Made by a program: the position numbers and the translations under genes. The notes beneath the pieces were generated by a model. That model searched no databases and was not told the DNA's origin. It was given only the letters and a program-made list of their open reading frames with translations. DNA of 64,000 nucleotides, from positions 1-64,000 of the forward strand of contig NZ_JANLNV010000005.1 in assembly GCF_025465935.1 (NCBI RefSeq), in the 5' to 3' direction. This DNA is from Pseudomonas sp. 7P_10.2_Bac1. Lineage in GTDB: Bacteria; Pseudomonadota; Gammaproteobacteria; Pseudomonadales; Pseudomonadaceae. Positions 1 through 8,031 of the stretch are shown piece after piece (position 1 is the stretch's first letter; the number at the start of each line of letters is the position of its first letter).

Positions 1-11
1 CCGGAATATTT

Positions 12-57
12 AAAAAAAAAAAAACCCCCCCCCCCCCCCCCCGCTCCTGCAGGGGGT
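12..57 (-). terminator. probable thrB terminator containing an A13/C18 homopolymer pair
   Basis: Read on the minus strand just past the thrB stop, a CCCCC arm, a TGCAGGAGCG loop and a G-run are followed by thirteen T residues, which is the shape of a rho-independent terminator. The G-run is 18 bases long (C25-42 on the plus strand) and the T-run is 13 (A12-24), both far longer than the stem needs. The terminator reading is likely. The exact homopolymer lengths may be an assembly artefact. Confidence 0.55.
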
Positions 58-64
58 TAGCGGG

Positions 65-1015
65 TTAGAGCGCGAACGGCAGCGGGACGGTCACGGTTTG
101 GCGCAATGCCAAACGACGCTCGAACTCGCGCGGATCGTGGATCAGCACGTCCTGGCCTGCGAACGTATGGGCCGCAATCAAACGCGACAGCCAAAAACGC
201 ACGCACGCCACACGCAGGACGGTCGGCCACAGCTCGGCTTCGCTGGCAGTAAACGGCCGCAGCGCGGCATAGGCGCCCAGCAGCGCACGAGCACGCGGGC
301 CGTCCAGCTGGCCGTCTTCATCGGCACACCAGTCGTTCAGGGCAATTGCCACGTCGTACAGCATCGGCCCCGAGCAAGCGTTGTAAAAGTCGATCAAGCC
401 AGTCAGATGCGTCCCTTCAAACATCGCGTTATCGCGAAACAGATCGCCATGCAGATTCGCCCGCGGCAGCGCCAGGATCTGCGCCTTGCGATCGGTAATT
501 TCAGCCAGGGCCTTTTGCAGCATATTGGCCGCATCCGGCGACAAATCAGCCATCAATGCGGGCCCTTCGGCCAGCATCCAGTCCAGGCCTCGGTCGGTTT
601 TGCGTTCCAGCACGTTGTCACGCGTGGCCACGTGCAAATGCCCCAGCAACTCGCCGACTTGTGCACAGTGCTGCGCGTTGGCGTCGCGAATATGCTTGCC
701 CGCCAGGCGCGGTTGCAGCAGTGCAGGCTTGCCTTTGAGTTCGCGCAAGGCCTGGCCGTCGACGGTGCGCAGGGCAAAAGGCACCGGCAAATCGGCGTCG
801 TGCAGCACATCCAGCAGCTCGATAAAGAAAGGCATTTCTTTGATCGGGCCACGCTCTACCAGGGTCAGGACATATTCGCCCTGCTCCAGGCTGATGAAAT
901 AGTTGGTGTTTTCGCTACCCGCGGCAATCCCCTGGAAATCGAGCAAACGGCCGAGTTCATAAGGCGCAAGAAAAGTCTCCAGCTCCGGGCGAGTCAGTGG
1001 GGTGAATACAGACAT
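65..1015 (-). CDS. thrB: homoserine kinase (APH-type ThrB)
   Basis: Phosphorylates homoserine with ATP, the penultimate step of threonine synthesis, in the cytoplasm. The 316-aa product has the aminoglycoside-phosphotransferase fold of Pseudomonas ThrB rather than the GHMP fold of enteric ThrB. The catalytic loop HGDLFRDN is near residue 190 and the metal-binding segment LIDFYNA near residue 208. Start, length and the position next to the DUF2782 gene and polA match the usual Pseudomonas arrangement. It is the last gene of a minus-strand pair and is followed by a terminator-like hairpin. Confidence 0.95.
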   Translation of the reverse strand: MSVFTPLTRPELETFLAPYELGRLLDFQGIAAGSENTNYFISLEQGEYVLTLVERGPIKEMPFFIELLDVLHDADLPVPFALRTVDGQALRELKGKPALLQPRLAGKHIRDANAQHCAQVGELLGHLHVATRDNVLERKTDRGLDWMLAEGPALMADLSPDAANMLQKALAEITDRKAQILALPRANLHGDLFRDNAMFEGTHLTGLIDFYNACSGPMLYDVAIALNDWCADEDGQLDGPRARALLGAYAALRPFTASEAELWPTVLRVACVRFWLSRLIAAHTFAGQDVLIHDPREFERRLALRQTVTVPLPFAL

Positions 1016-1070
1016 GGTTTAAATTGCCAGTGCGGGCGCCGCGTGGGCGGCGCCGATTAAAGTTAAGACG

Positions 1071-1361
1071 CTATTTCCATTCGAAGATTTTCCACGAAGG
1101 AATCAGCATATCCGGCTGGTCGGAACGGATGAAGTTGGCATCAGTACCATCAGCGCGTACCAAAAAGTACGGCGGCGCTCCTTTTGGGGTCACCTTGATG
1201 GCATAAAGGAACCCGTTTTGACGGTATTCCTGAATGGTTTTATCGCCTTCCGTGCGAATGGTTACTTCTGGGTCACCGGTAGGTGCACTATCTGCCGCAA
1301 AGGTTACCAGCGGTGAGAATGCAAACAAGCCGGTCAACAACAGGCGATTAAGTGTGCGCAT
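1071..1361 (-). CDS. DUF2782 family periplasmic protein
   Basis: A 96-aa protein with an N-terminal signal peptide (hydrophobic LLLTGLFAFSPL ending near AAD), so it is probably exported. The mature part is a short beta-rich domain with GDPEVTIRTEGD and QNGFLYAIKVTPKGAPPYF segments, typical of DUF2782. This family sits between thrB and polA in many Pseudomonas genomes. Its function is unknown. It lies 55 bp upstream of thrB on the same strand and may be cotranscribed with it. Confidence 0.85.
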   Translation of the reverse strand: MRTLNRLLLTGLFAFSPLVTFAADSAPTGDPEVTIRTEGDKTIQEYRQNGFLYAIKVTPKGAPPYFLVRADGTDANFIRSDQPDMLIPSWKIFEWK

Positions 1362-1435
1362 GATAACCTTGTCCCTTTGTCGTCATTGGTCCGGACATTC
1401 TAGCGCCGGACTCGCCGAAAAGGTTGATCCTGCTC

Positions 1436-4201
1436 ATGAGCCAAGCACCCCTCGTCCTGGTGGACGGTTCTTCATATTTGTACCGCGCCTTCCATGCGCT
1501 TCCGCCGCTGACTACGTCCAAAGGCATGCCGACGGGCGCCGTAAAGGGCGTGCTGAACATGCTGAAGAGTCTGCGCAAGCAGTACCCGGACAGCCCGTTC
1601 GCCGTGGTGTTCGACGCCAAGGGCGGGACATTTCGCGATGACATGTACGCCGAATACAAGGCCAATCGCCCGAGCATGCCTGATGACATGCGCGTTCAAA
1701 TCGAGCCCTTGCACGCCAGCGTGATCGCCTTGGGCTTCCCGTTGCTGTGCGTCGAAGGCGTAGAAGCAGATGACGTGATTGGTACCTTGGCGCGCAGCAG
1801 CGCGGCAGCGGACCGACCAGTGGTCATCTCGACCGGTGACAAAGACATGGCGCAACTGGTGGATGGCCACATCACACTGGTCAACACCATGACTGGCAGC
1901 ACGCTGGACGTTGAAGGCGTCAAAGAGAAGTTCGGCGTCACGCCCGAGCAGATTATCGATTACCTCGCGCTGATGGGCGATTCGTCCGACAACATTCCGG
2001 GCGTTCCGGGCATTGGCCCCAAAACCGCGTCTGGCTTGCTGGTAGGCGTCAACGGTGGGTTGGTCGAACTGTACGAACAACTCGACATCGTGCCGACCCT
2101 GCCGATCCGTGGCGCGAAAAACCTGCCCGCGAAGCTCGAAGAACACCGTGAAATGGCGTTTTTGTCGTACCAACTGGCCACGATCAAGATCGACGTGCCG
2201 TTAGACATCGGCCTCGACGACTTGCACCTCAAAGAGCCCGATTGCGAGAAGCTGATCGAGCTGTACACCGAGCTGGAATTCAAAAGCTGGATCGCCGAAG
2301 TAGAGCGCGACGCCAAGCGCGCCGGTCAGGTGATTACCCACGAAGCCCCTGCCGCGCCAACCGAAGAACTGCAATACGAAACCATCCTCGACCAGGCCCG
2401 TTTCGAGGTGTGGCTGAAAAAGCTCAACGACGCCAAGCTGATTGCTTTTGACACCGAAACCACCGGGTTGGACGCGCAACAAGCGCAATTGGTCGGTGTG
2501 TCGTTTGCGGTCAAGCCGGGCGAAGCTGCTTACATCCCGCTGACCCATTCCTACATGGGAGTGCCGGACCAGCTGGACCGCGACACCGTGCTGCAAGCGC
2601 TCAAGCCGCTGCTCGAAGACCCGAACAAGGCCAAGGTCGGTCAGCACGCCAAATTCGACATCAATATCTTGGCCAACTGTGCTATTGGCGGCGATCAAGC
2701 CAATGGCATCACGGTGCAGGGCGTTGCCTTCGACACCATGCTGGAGTCTTACGTACTCGACTCCACCGCCACCCGCCATGACATGGACAGCCTGGCCCTC
2801 AAATACCTGGGGCACACCACAACCAGCTTCCAGGACATTGCCGGCAAAGGCGTCAAACAGCTGACCTTCGACCAGATCTCGCTGGAGCTGGCCGGGCCAT
2901 ATGCCGCTGAAGATGCTGACGTCACCCTGCGCCTGCACCACGCGCTGCACGAAAAACTGCAAGCGATCCCAAGCCTGAACAGCGTACTGACCGACATCGA
3001 AATGCCGCTGGTGCCAGTACTGGCCCGCATTGAGCGCCAAGGGGCTCTGGTAGACGCCAAACTGCTGGGCGTACAAAGCGTCGAGTTGGGCGACAAGATG
3101 GTCGCGCTTGAGCGTGAGGCCTTCGAGATTGCCGGTGAAGAATTCAACCTCGGCTCACCGAAGCAATTGGGCGTGATCCTGTACGAAAAACTCGGCCTGC
3201 CGATCATCAGCAAAACCGCCAAAGGCCAGCCGTCGACAGCCGAAGCCGTGCTGGCCGAATTGGCCGAGCAAGACTTCCCGCTGCCCAAGGTACTGATGCA
3301 GTACCGCTCCATGAGCAAGCTGAAAAGCACGTACACCGACCGTCTGCCCGAGCAGATCAACCCGCGTACCGGACGTATTCATACGTCGTATCACCAAGCG
3401 GTGACGGCCACCGGGCGTTTGTCGTCCAGCGATCCAAACCTGCAGAACATCCCGATTCGTACCGCCGAAGGGCGTCGGATCCGTCAGGCGTTCATTGCCC
3501 CTGAAGGCTACAAACTGCTGGCGGCCGACTATTCGCAAATCGAACTGCGGATCATGGCCCACCTGGCCAAGGACGAAGGCCTGCTGCACGCCTTCCGCAA
3601 CAACCTGGACGTGCACAGCGCCACCGCCGCTGAAGTCTTTGGCGTGGACCTGAGCGATGTCACCACCGACCAGCGCCGCAGCGCCAAGGCGATTAACTTC
3701 GGCTTGATCTACGGCATGAGCGCCTTTGGCCTGGCCAAGCAGATCGGAGTCGATCGCAAGCAGTCGCAGGCTTATATCGATCGCTACTTTGCGCGCTATC
3801 CGGGCGTGCTGGAGTACATGGAACGCACGCGCACCCAGGCGGCCGAGCAGGGTTATGTCGAGACCATTTTTGGTCGTCGCCTGTACCTGCCCGAGATCAA
3901 CGCAAAGAACCCGGCGCTGCGCAAAGGCGCTGAACGCACCGCGATCAACGCTCCGATGCAGGGCACGGCGGCTGACATCATCAAGAAAGCCATGGTGGCT
4001 GTGGATAACTGGCTTGCGGCCTCAGGCCTGGATGCTCGCGTGATTCTGCAGGTACACGACGAACTGGTGCTTGAGGTGCGTGAAGACCTGGTCGATCAAG
4101 TGCGCGATGAAATCCGCGTGCACATGAGCGAAGCAGCTACATTGGATGTCCCGCTGGTGGTCGAAGTGGGCGTGGGCAATAACTGGGATGAGGCGCACTA
4201 A
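1436..4201 (+). CDS. polA: DNA polymerase I
   Basis: Fills gaps and removes RNA primers during replication and repair. The 921-aa product carries all three modules: a 5'-3' exonuclease domain (about 1-290), a proofreading 3'-5' exonuclease domain with intact DTETTG near residue 339, and the polymerase with motif A DYSQIELR (about 698), motif B RRSAKAINFGLIYG and motif C VHDELV (about 872). I chose the ATG at 1436 (MSQAPLVLVDGSSYLYR) over the TTG twelve bases upstream because the family begins there. The gene is followed by a REP palindrome and the ersA-like sRNA. Confidence 0.98.
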   Translation: MSQAPLVLVDGSSYLYRAFHALPPLTTSKGMPTGAVKGVLNMLKSLRKQYPDSPFAVVFDAKGGTFRDDMYAEYKANRPSMPDDMRVQIEPLHASVIALGFPLLCVEGVEADDVIGTLARSSAAADRPVVISTGDKDMAQLVDGHITLVNTMTGSTLDVEGVKEKFGVTPEQIIDYLALMGDSSDNIPGVPGIGPKTASGLLVGVNGGLVELYEQLDIVPTLPIRGAKNLPAKLEEHREMAFLSYQLATIKIDVPLDIGLDDLHLKEPDCEKLIELYTELEFKSWIAEVERDAKRAGQVITHEAPAAPTEELQYETILDQARFEVWLKKLNDAKLIAFDTETTGLDAQQAQLVGVSFAVKPGEAAYIPLTHSYMGVPDQLDRDTVLQALKPLLEDPNKAKVGQHAKFDINILANCAIGGDQANGITVQGVAFDTMLESYVLDSTATRHDMDSLALKYLGHTTTSFQDIAGKGVKQLTFDQISLELAGPYAAEDADVTLRLHHALHEKLQAIPSLNSVLTDIEMPLVPVLARIERQGALVDAKLLGVQSVELGDKMVALEREAFEIAGEEFNLGSPKQLGVILYEKLGLPIISKTAKGQPSTAEAVLAELAEQDFPLPKVLMQYRSMSKLKSTYTDRLPEQINPRTGRIHTSYHQAVTATGRLSSSDPNLQNIPIRTAEGRRIRQAFIAPEGYKLLAADYSQIELRIMAHLAKDEGLLHAFRNNLDVHSATAAEVFGVDLSDVTTDQRRSAKAINFGLIYGMSAFGLAKQIGVDRKQSQAYIDRYFARYPGVLEYMERTRTQAAEQGYVETIFGRRLYLPEINAKNPALRKGAERTAINAPMQGTAADIIKKAMVAVDNWLAASGLDARVILQVHDELVLEVREDLVDQVRDEIRVHMSEAATLDVPLVVEVGVGNNWDEAH

Positions 4202-4210
4202 ACGCTAGAC

Positions 4211-4286
4211 CTGTAGCCGCTGCCGCAGGCTGCGATGGGCTGCGCAGCGGCGCTGCCTTTTGAGGAGCTTGCGGCAGCGGCTACAC
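4211..4286. repeat. REP palindrome, family A (GTAGCCGCTGCCGCA)
   Basis: Two perfect 15-base inverted arms, GTAGCCGCTGCCGCA at 4213-4227 and its complement at 4270-4284, enclose a GC-rich loop. The element lies eleven bases after the polA stop. Shorter relatives occur at 11681-11716 and 32422-32452, also just downstream of genes. This is the typical siting of Pseudomonas REP sequences and may help end or stabilise transcripts. Confidence 0.85.
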
Positions 4287-4331
4287 CGTTCGCCTTTTAC
4301 CTTGGCATCAAAATTAGTTGTTAAGCCCAAG

Positions 4332-4359
4332 GAACTAAACCCGCTCCTCAGGACTCAGA
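4332..4359 (+). promoter_or_regulatory. AlgU (sigma22)-type promoter of the ersA-like sRNA
   Basis: GAACTA at 4332-4337 and TCAGA at 4355-4359 are separated by 17 bases. The AlgU/RpoE-type consensus is GAACTT, 16-17 bases, then TCnnA. The expected transcription start, about 4364-4366, coincides with the first stem of the sRNA. In P. aeruginosa the sRNA at this locus is known to be AlgU-dependent. Confidence 0.65.
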
Positions 4360-4363
4360 GAAC

Positions 4364-4495
4364 TTGAATGGCTGGTGAAGCCCTTCAATGCTCCTAATGT
4401 TGTGTTAAGTGTTGGCAGATTCTGGACCCCGCCCTAGCGGTCCAGTACTTGAACCCCGAACTTCCCTCCCCCATACGAAGTCCGGGGTTTTTTTT
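4364..4495 (+). ncRNA. ersA: ErsA-like envelope-stress small RNA (Spot 42 locus)
   Basis: The gap between polA and engB is where Pseudomonas encodes ErsA and enterobacteria encode Spot 42. The sequence shows a 5' hairpin (TTGAA at 4364-4368 pairing with TTCAA at 4384-4388, with inner GGCT/AGCC), a second hairpin TGGACC/GGTCCA around 4423-4444, and a terminator (4454-4495). The terminator loop is C-rich (CCCTCCCCC), suited to base-pairing with mRNAs, and is followed by a run of eight T. The predicted length of about 132 nt equals the length I recall for ErsA. Identity rests on synteny, architecture and promoter type rather than on an alignment. Confidence 0.75.
4454..4495 (+). terminator. rho-independent terminator of the ersA-like sRNA
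   Basis: CCCCG-AACTT and AAGT-CCGGGG arms surround a C-rich loop and are followed by an eight-T run. It ends the sRNA about 12 bases before the end of the convergent engB gene. Confidence 0.8.
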
Positions 4496-4507
4496 GCCTG
4501 TAATTGC

Positions 4508-5152
4508 TTACTCGGCGCTTTCTTCTTCGCCTTTGCTTGGCAATTCCAACCAGCGCGCCAGCACGGTGTACGCCTCTTCCAGGCCCATGCGTTTTGGCGA
4601 GGAGAACAGCTGGATGGTGACGCTGTCGCCCCAGGTCTTGCGTATCTCTGACTGAATTTTAAGCAGCGTGTTCTTGGCCGCGCCGTACGTCAGTTTGTCG
4701 GCTTTGGTCAGCAAAATGTGCATCGGCATGCCGCTGGAGGCGGTCCAGTCGAGCATCAAACGGTCGAAATCAGTCATTGGATGACGAACATCCATCATCA
4801 ACACCACGCCCTTGAGGCTTTCGCGACTACCGAAATACGCCTCGAGGTGACGCTGCCAGTGCATTTTCAGTGGGATCGGGACCTTCGCGTAGCCATAACC
4901 CGGCAGGTCGACCAGACGACGCTCATCGTCCAGTTTGAAGAAGTTCAGCAACTGAGTACGCCCCGGGGTTTTCGAGGTGCGCGCCAGGCTTGCGTGGGTC
5001 AGGGTGTTCAAAGCACTGGACTTGCCGGCGTTGGAACGCCCGGCGAAGGCTACTTCAAAGCCTTGGTCGTCAGGGCACTGTTCAACCTTGGCAGCGCTGA
5101 GCATGAAAGTGGCCTGTTGGCACAGACCGAGAATGGGGTTCTTGAGTTGCAT
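4508..5152 (-). CDS. engB: ribosome biogenesis GTPase EngB (YihA/YsxC)
   Basis: An essential-type GTPase that helps assemble the large ribosomal subunit. The 214-aa product shows the TRAFAC G motifs in order: G1 GRSNAGKS (about 38-45), G3 [10 protein letters not shown] (about 85), and G4 TKAD (about 145), plus the EngB-specific GRTQLLNFF segment. Length and location after polA are normal. The gene is read toward the sRNA terminator and is divergent from the decayed cytochrome gene. Confidence 0.96.
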   Translation of the reverse strand: MQLKNPILGLCQQATFMLSAAKVEQCPDDQGFEVAFAGRSNAGKSSALNTLTHASLARTSKTPGRTQLLNFFKLDDERRLVDLPGYGYAKVPIPLKMHWQRHLEAYFGSRESLKGVVLMMDVRHPMTDFDRLMLDWTASSGMPMHILLTKADKLTYGAAKNTLLKIQSEIRKTWGDSVTIQLFSSPKRMGLEEAYTVLARWLELPSKGEEESAE

Positions 5153-5339
5153 GGGATTTCCGATGTGAGCGGCGTCAGGAATGGACGCGGCGTGCGTGTC
5201 GTTTCCGTTTCAGTGGCGCCAGTATATAATGCCGCAGATTTTGTGTGTGCTTTGTCCCAGCGTAGGACGAAGAACATGGGAGCGATCAGACCTAGGTTGC
5301 GCATTAGAACGCATCAGGCTCCCAACCCTGAAAAAAATC

Positions 5340-5614
5340 GTTTTAGACGAATTGGCTGCTGCCGGTGTCTTGATACCGCCTGTACAGCGTTCAGGCTACA
5401 CAGGATCCGGAAGCCGTGTACAACCGCGTTTGTATTGCCTGCCATGAAGGTCAGCGATTCATAACACCGAAACCGGGTGTAAAGGCCGAGGGTGAGTTAA
5501 GCAGACGTTGGTACAACACGCGCTCCAGGGTGAAAAGGCGATGCCGCCGCGTGGTTGTGCATGGACTGCAGTGTCGAGGATTACCAGCCAATCATCCAGA
5601 GGATGAATGAGTAA
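5340..5614 (+). pseudogene. decayed cytochrome c5-type gene
   Basis: Pieces of a short exported c-type cytochrome can be read only by changing frame repeatedly. From 5352 the frame gives LAAAGVLIP. From 5380 a second frame gives LYSVQATQDPEAVYNRV followed by the haem motif CIACH. From 5505 a third gives TLVQHALQGEKAMPPRGC. From 5561 a fourth gives MDCSVEDYQPIIQRMNE and a stop at 5612-5614. A short stretch before 5505 also appears to be missing. An intact c5 cytochrome is normal here, directly upstream of cytochrome c4. The gene is broken as given; clustered sequencing errors are the alternative. Confidence 0.75.
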
Positions 5615-5658
5615 GCCCGGCCCTAACTCTTAACCCTTAGCCGTAGTTGGATTAGCTG

Positions 5659-6279
5659 ATGAACAAACTTTTCATGAGTCTGCTGTTGACCATGGGCGTG
5701 AGTGGTATCGCCCAGGCCGCAGACACTCCCCTGGTGGGTGATGCCGCAGCCGGTCAGGCAAAAACCGTTGTGTGTGGTGCGTGTCACGGCCCCGACGGCA
5801 ATAGCATGGCCCCCAACTTCCCCAAACTGGCTGGGCAAGGTGATCGCTACCTGCTCAAGCAACTGCATGAAATCAAGGACGGCAAACGCCAGGTCCTCGA
5901 AATGACCGGCCAGCTAACCGCCCTGAATGATCAGGATCTGGCCGACATCGCCGCTTACTACGCCAGCCAGAAAAGCTCCGTCGGTGCTGCCGACCCCGCG
6001 CTGGTTGCCCGCGGTGAAGCCCTCTTTCGCGGTGGCGACCTGCAAAAAGGCATGCCCGCCTGCACCGGGTGCCACTCGCCAGATGGTCAGGGCAACTCAC
6101 CTGCCGGCTTCCCGCACCTGGGCGGCCAACACGCAAATTACATCGAGAAACAACTCACTGATTTCCGCGAGGGCAATCGTACCAACGATGGCGATTCGAT
6201 GATCATGCGCGCCATTGCGGCCAAACTAAGCAACAAAGACATCAAGGCGTTGGCCAGCTACATTCAAGGTCTACACTGA
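5659..6279 (+). CDS. cc4: dihaem cytochrome c4
   Basis: A periplasmic or membrane-associated dihaem cytochrome that carries electrons to terminal oxidases. The 206-aa product has a signal peptide (MNKLFMSLLLTMGVSGIAQA) and two tandem class I domains with haem motifs CGACH (about residue 40) and CTGCH (about residue 140). This is the usual c4 size and layout. It is followed by a good terminator, so it is probably transcribed separately from dsbA. With the c5 gene upstream broken, it is the only intact cytochrome left at this site. Confidence 0.95.
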   Translation: MNKLFMSLLLTMGVSGIAQAADTPLVGDAAAGQAKTVVCGACHGPDGNSMAPNFPKLAGQGDRYLLKQLHEIKDGKRQVLEMTGQLTALNDQDLADIAAYYASQKSSVGAADPALVARGEALFRGGDLQKGMPACTGCHSPDGQGNSPAGFPHLGGQHANYIEKQLTDFREGNRTNDGDSMIMRAIAAKLSNKDIKALASYIQGLH

Positions 6280-6359
6280 TCGACCAAGGGCGATGCGGCT
6301 TGCCGGCGACGGGTTTATTGACGTTAACGGTCGTTTAATCTTTGAATGTAAGCGTGTCA

Positions 6360-6382
6360 GGGCAGCCGAGGCTGCCCTTTTT
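6360..6382 (+). terminator. terminator after cytochrome c4
   Basis: GGGCAGCC at 6360-6367 pairs with GGCTGCCC at 6370-6377 and is followed by five T residues. It separates the cytochrome transcript from dsbA. Confidence 0.8.
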
Positions 6383-6477
6383 CGTGCTATCTGCCGCTAC
6401 ACTACCGAACTCAAGCCAGAACAGACCTGTCTCAAAACAGGCCAAGTCAGGCGACCTTATTTGTCCAGGAGTAAAGC

Positions 6478-7140
6478 ATGCGTAATCTGATTCTCAGCGC
6501 CGTTCTCGTCAGTGCCTCCCTGTTTGGCATGACCGCTCAAGCTGCCGATGTCCCGCTTGAAGCCGGCAAGACCTACGTTGAGTTGGCGAATCCCGTTCCG
6601 GTTGCAGAGCCTGGCAAAATCGAAGTGGTTGAACTGTTCTGGTACGGCTGCCCGCATTGCTACGCGTTTGAGCCCACCATCAATCCATGGGTAGAAAAAC
6701 TGCCGTCTGACGTGCATTTCGTGCGCATCCCGGCCATGTTTGGCGGCCCATGGGACGCCCACGGGCAACTGTTCCTGACTCTGGAAGCAATGGGCGTCGA
6801 GCACAAAGTACACGCCGCGGTCTTCAATGCCATCCAGAAAGAAGGCAAACGTCTGACCGACAAGAATGACATGGCAGATTTCGTAGCCACTCAAGGCGTC
6901 GATAAAGAGAAGTTCCTGCAAACCTTCGACTCTTTTGCCATCAAAGGCCAAATCGTCAAGGCCCGTGAGCTGGCCAAGAAGTATGAAGTTTCTGGCGTAC
7001 CGACCCTGATCGTGAACGGTAAATACCGCTTCGACCTGGGCACCGCAGGCGGTCCGGAGCAGGCGCTGAACGTGGCTGACCAACTGATCGCCAAAGAACG
7101 TGCCGCCGAGAAAGCGGCGCCACAAGCGGCCAAAAACTGA
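6478..7140 (+). CDS. dsbA: thiol:disulfide interchange protein DsbA
   Basis: Introduces disulfide bonds into exported proteins. The 220-aa precursor has a signal peptide ending near TAQA-AD, a thioredoxin fold with the active site CPHC (in WYGCPHCYAF, about 58-61) and the cis-proline loop GVPT (about 175). It ends in an Ala/Lys-rich tail. The start at 6478 has a preceding AGGAG. Several exported proteins in the window contain multiple cysteines and are plausible clients. Confidence 0.96.
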   Translation: MRNLILSAVLVSASLFGMTAQAADVPLEAGKTYVELANPVPVAEPGKIEVVELFWYGCPHCYAFEPTINPWVEKLPSDVHFVRIPAMFGGPWDAHGQLFLTLEAMGVEHKVHAAVFNAIQKEGKRLTDKNDMADFVATQGVDKEKFLQTFDSFAIKGQIVKARELAKKYEVSGVPTLIVNGKYRFDLGTAGGPEQALNVADQLIAKERAAEKAAPQAAKN

Positions 7141-7155
7141 TCGGCGCCCTCTCCC

Positions 7156-8031
7156 GTGCGGCGTTGGAAGAGCGAACGAATCGTTGGCCTGCACGAACCG
7201 CAGGTCAACGAAGATCATCTGGATGGCAGCGGCCTGCCGGATGATCGACGTCTGCGTTTGCTCAGTTTCAATATCCAGGTTGGTAATAGCACACAAAGCT
7301 ACCGCCATTACCTGACCCGCAGCTGGCAGCACGTGCTGCCACACAAAGGGCGGGCAGGTAACCTGGAGAAAATAGGCGACCTGTTGAGCGACTTCGACCT
7401 GGTCGCGCTGCAAGAAGCTGATGGCGGCAGCCATCGATCTGGCTACATCAATCAGGTCAAGTACCTGGCCCAACAGGGCGAATTCCCCTACTGGTATCAA
7501 CAACTCAATCGCAACCTGGGTCGCTTGGCACAGCACAGCAACGGGCTACTCAGCCGTTTGCGGCCCTCCGCAATTGAAGACCACCCCTTGCCGGGCCCTG
7601 CGGGGCGTGGCGCTATTTTAGTGCGCTTCGGGGACGGCCCCGATGCGCTGATTGTGGTCGTGATGCATCTGGCACTGGGTGTGAAAACCCGCACGCGACA
7701 GCTGGCGTACATTCGCGAACTGGTTGGCGGCTACCAGCATCAGGTCCTGATGGGCGACATGAACGCGCAAGCCAGTGACCTGCTCGACACCTCGCCCCTA
7801 CGCGATCTCGGCTTGCTGGCGCCGCAAATGCAAGCCACCTTCCCCAGTTGGCGCCCGCAACGGTGCCTCGACCATATTCTGCTGAGCCCCAGCCTCACGC
7901 TTGAGCGCGTGCAGGTACTCGACCAGCCTATTTCCGACCACTTGCCGGTAGCAGTTGAAATCCGCCTGCCCGGCTCTGTCGGTGTCGACTCATTGCCGGT
8001 GCTGAGCTCGCCCAATGAGCCGCTGGCATGA
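7156..8031 (+). CDS. endonuclease/exonuclease/phosphatase family protein
   Basis: A 291-aa member of the EEP (DNase I-like) metal-dependent phosphoesterase fold. Family motifs are visible: LSFNIQVG near residue 35, ALQEADGG near 85, LMGDMNAQ near 200 and SDHLPVAVE near 268, so the catalytic Asn/Glu/Asp/His set appears complete. The start is a GTG (MRRWKSER), 15 bases after dsbA. It ends in an ATGA overlap with the diguanylate cyclase gene, which points to translational coupling. The substrate cannot be read from sequence. Confidence 0.85.
   Translation: MRRWKSERIVGLHEPQVNEDHLDGSGLPDDRRLRLLSFNIQVGNSTQSYRHYLTRSWQHVLPHKGRAGNLEKIGDLLSDFDLVALQEADGGSHRSGYINQVKYLAQQGEFPYWYQQLNRNLGRLAQHSNGLLSRLRPSAIEDHPLPGPAGRGAILVRFGDGPDALIVVVMHLALGVKTRTRQLAYIRELVGGYQHQVLMGDMNAQASDLLDTSPLRDLGLLAPQMQATFPSWRPQRCLDHILLSPSLTLERVQVLDQPISDHLPVAVEIRLPGSVGVDSLPVLSSPNEPLA

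Noticed and set aside
5181..5447. An 88-codon open frame upstream of the decayed cytochrome
   Set aside because: It runs through the broken signal peptide region and contains no recognisable domain; it is explained better by the pseudogene.
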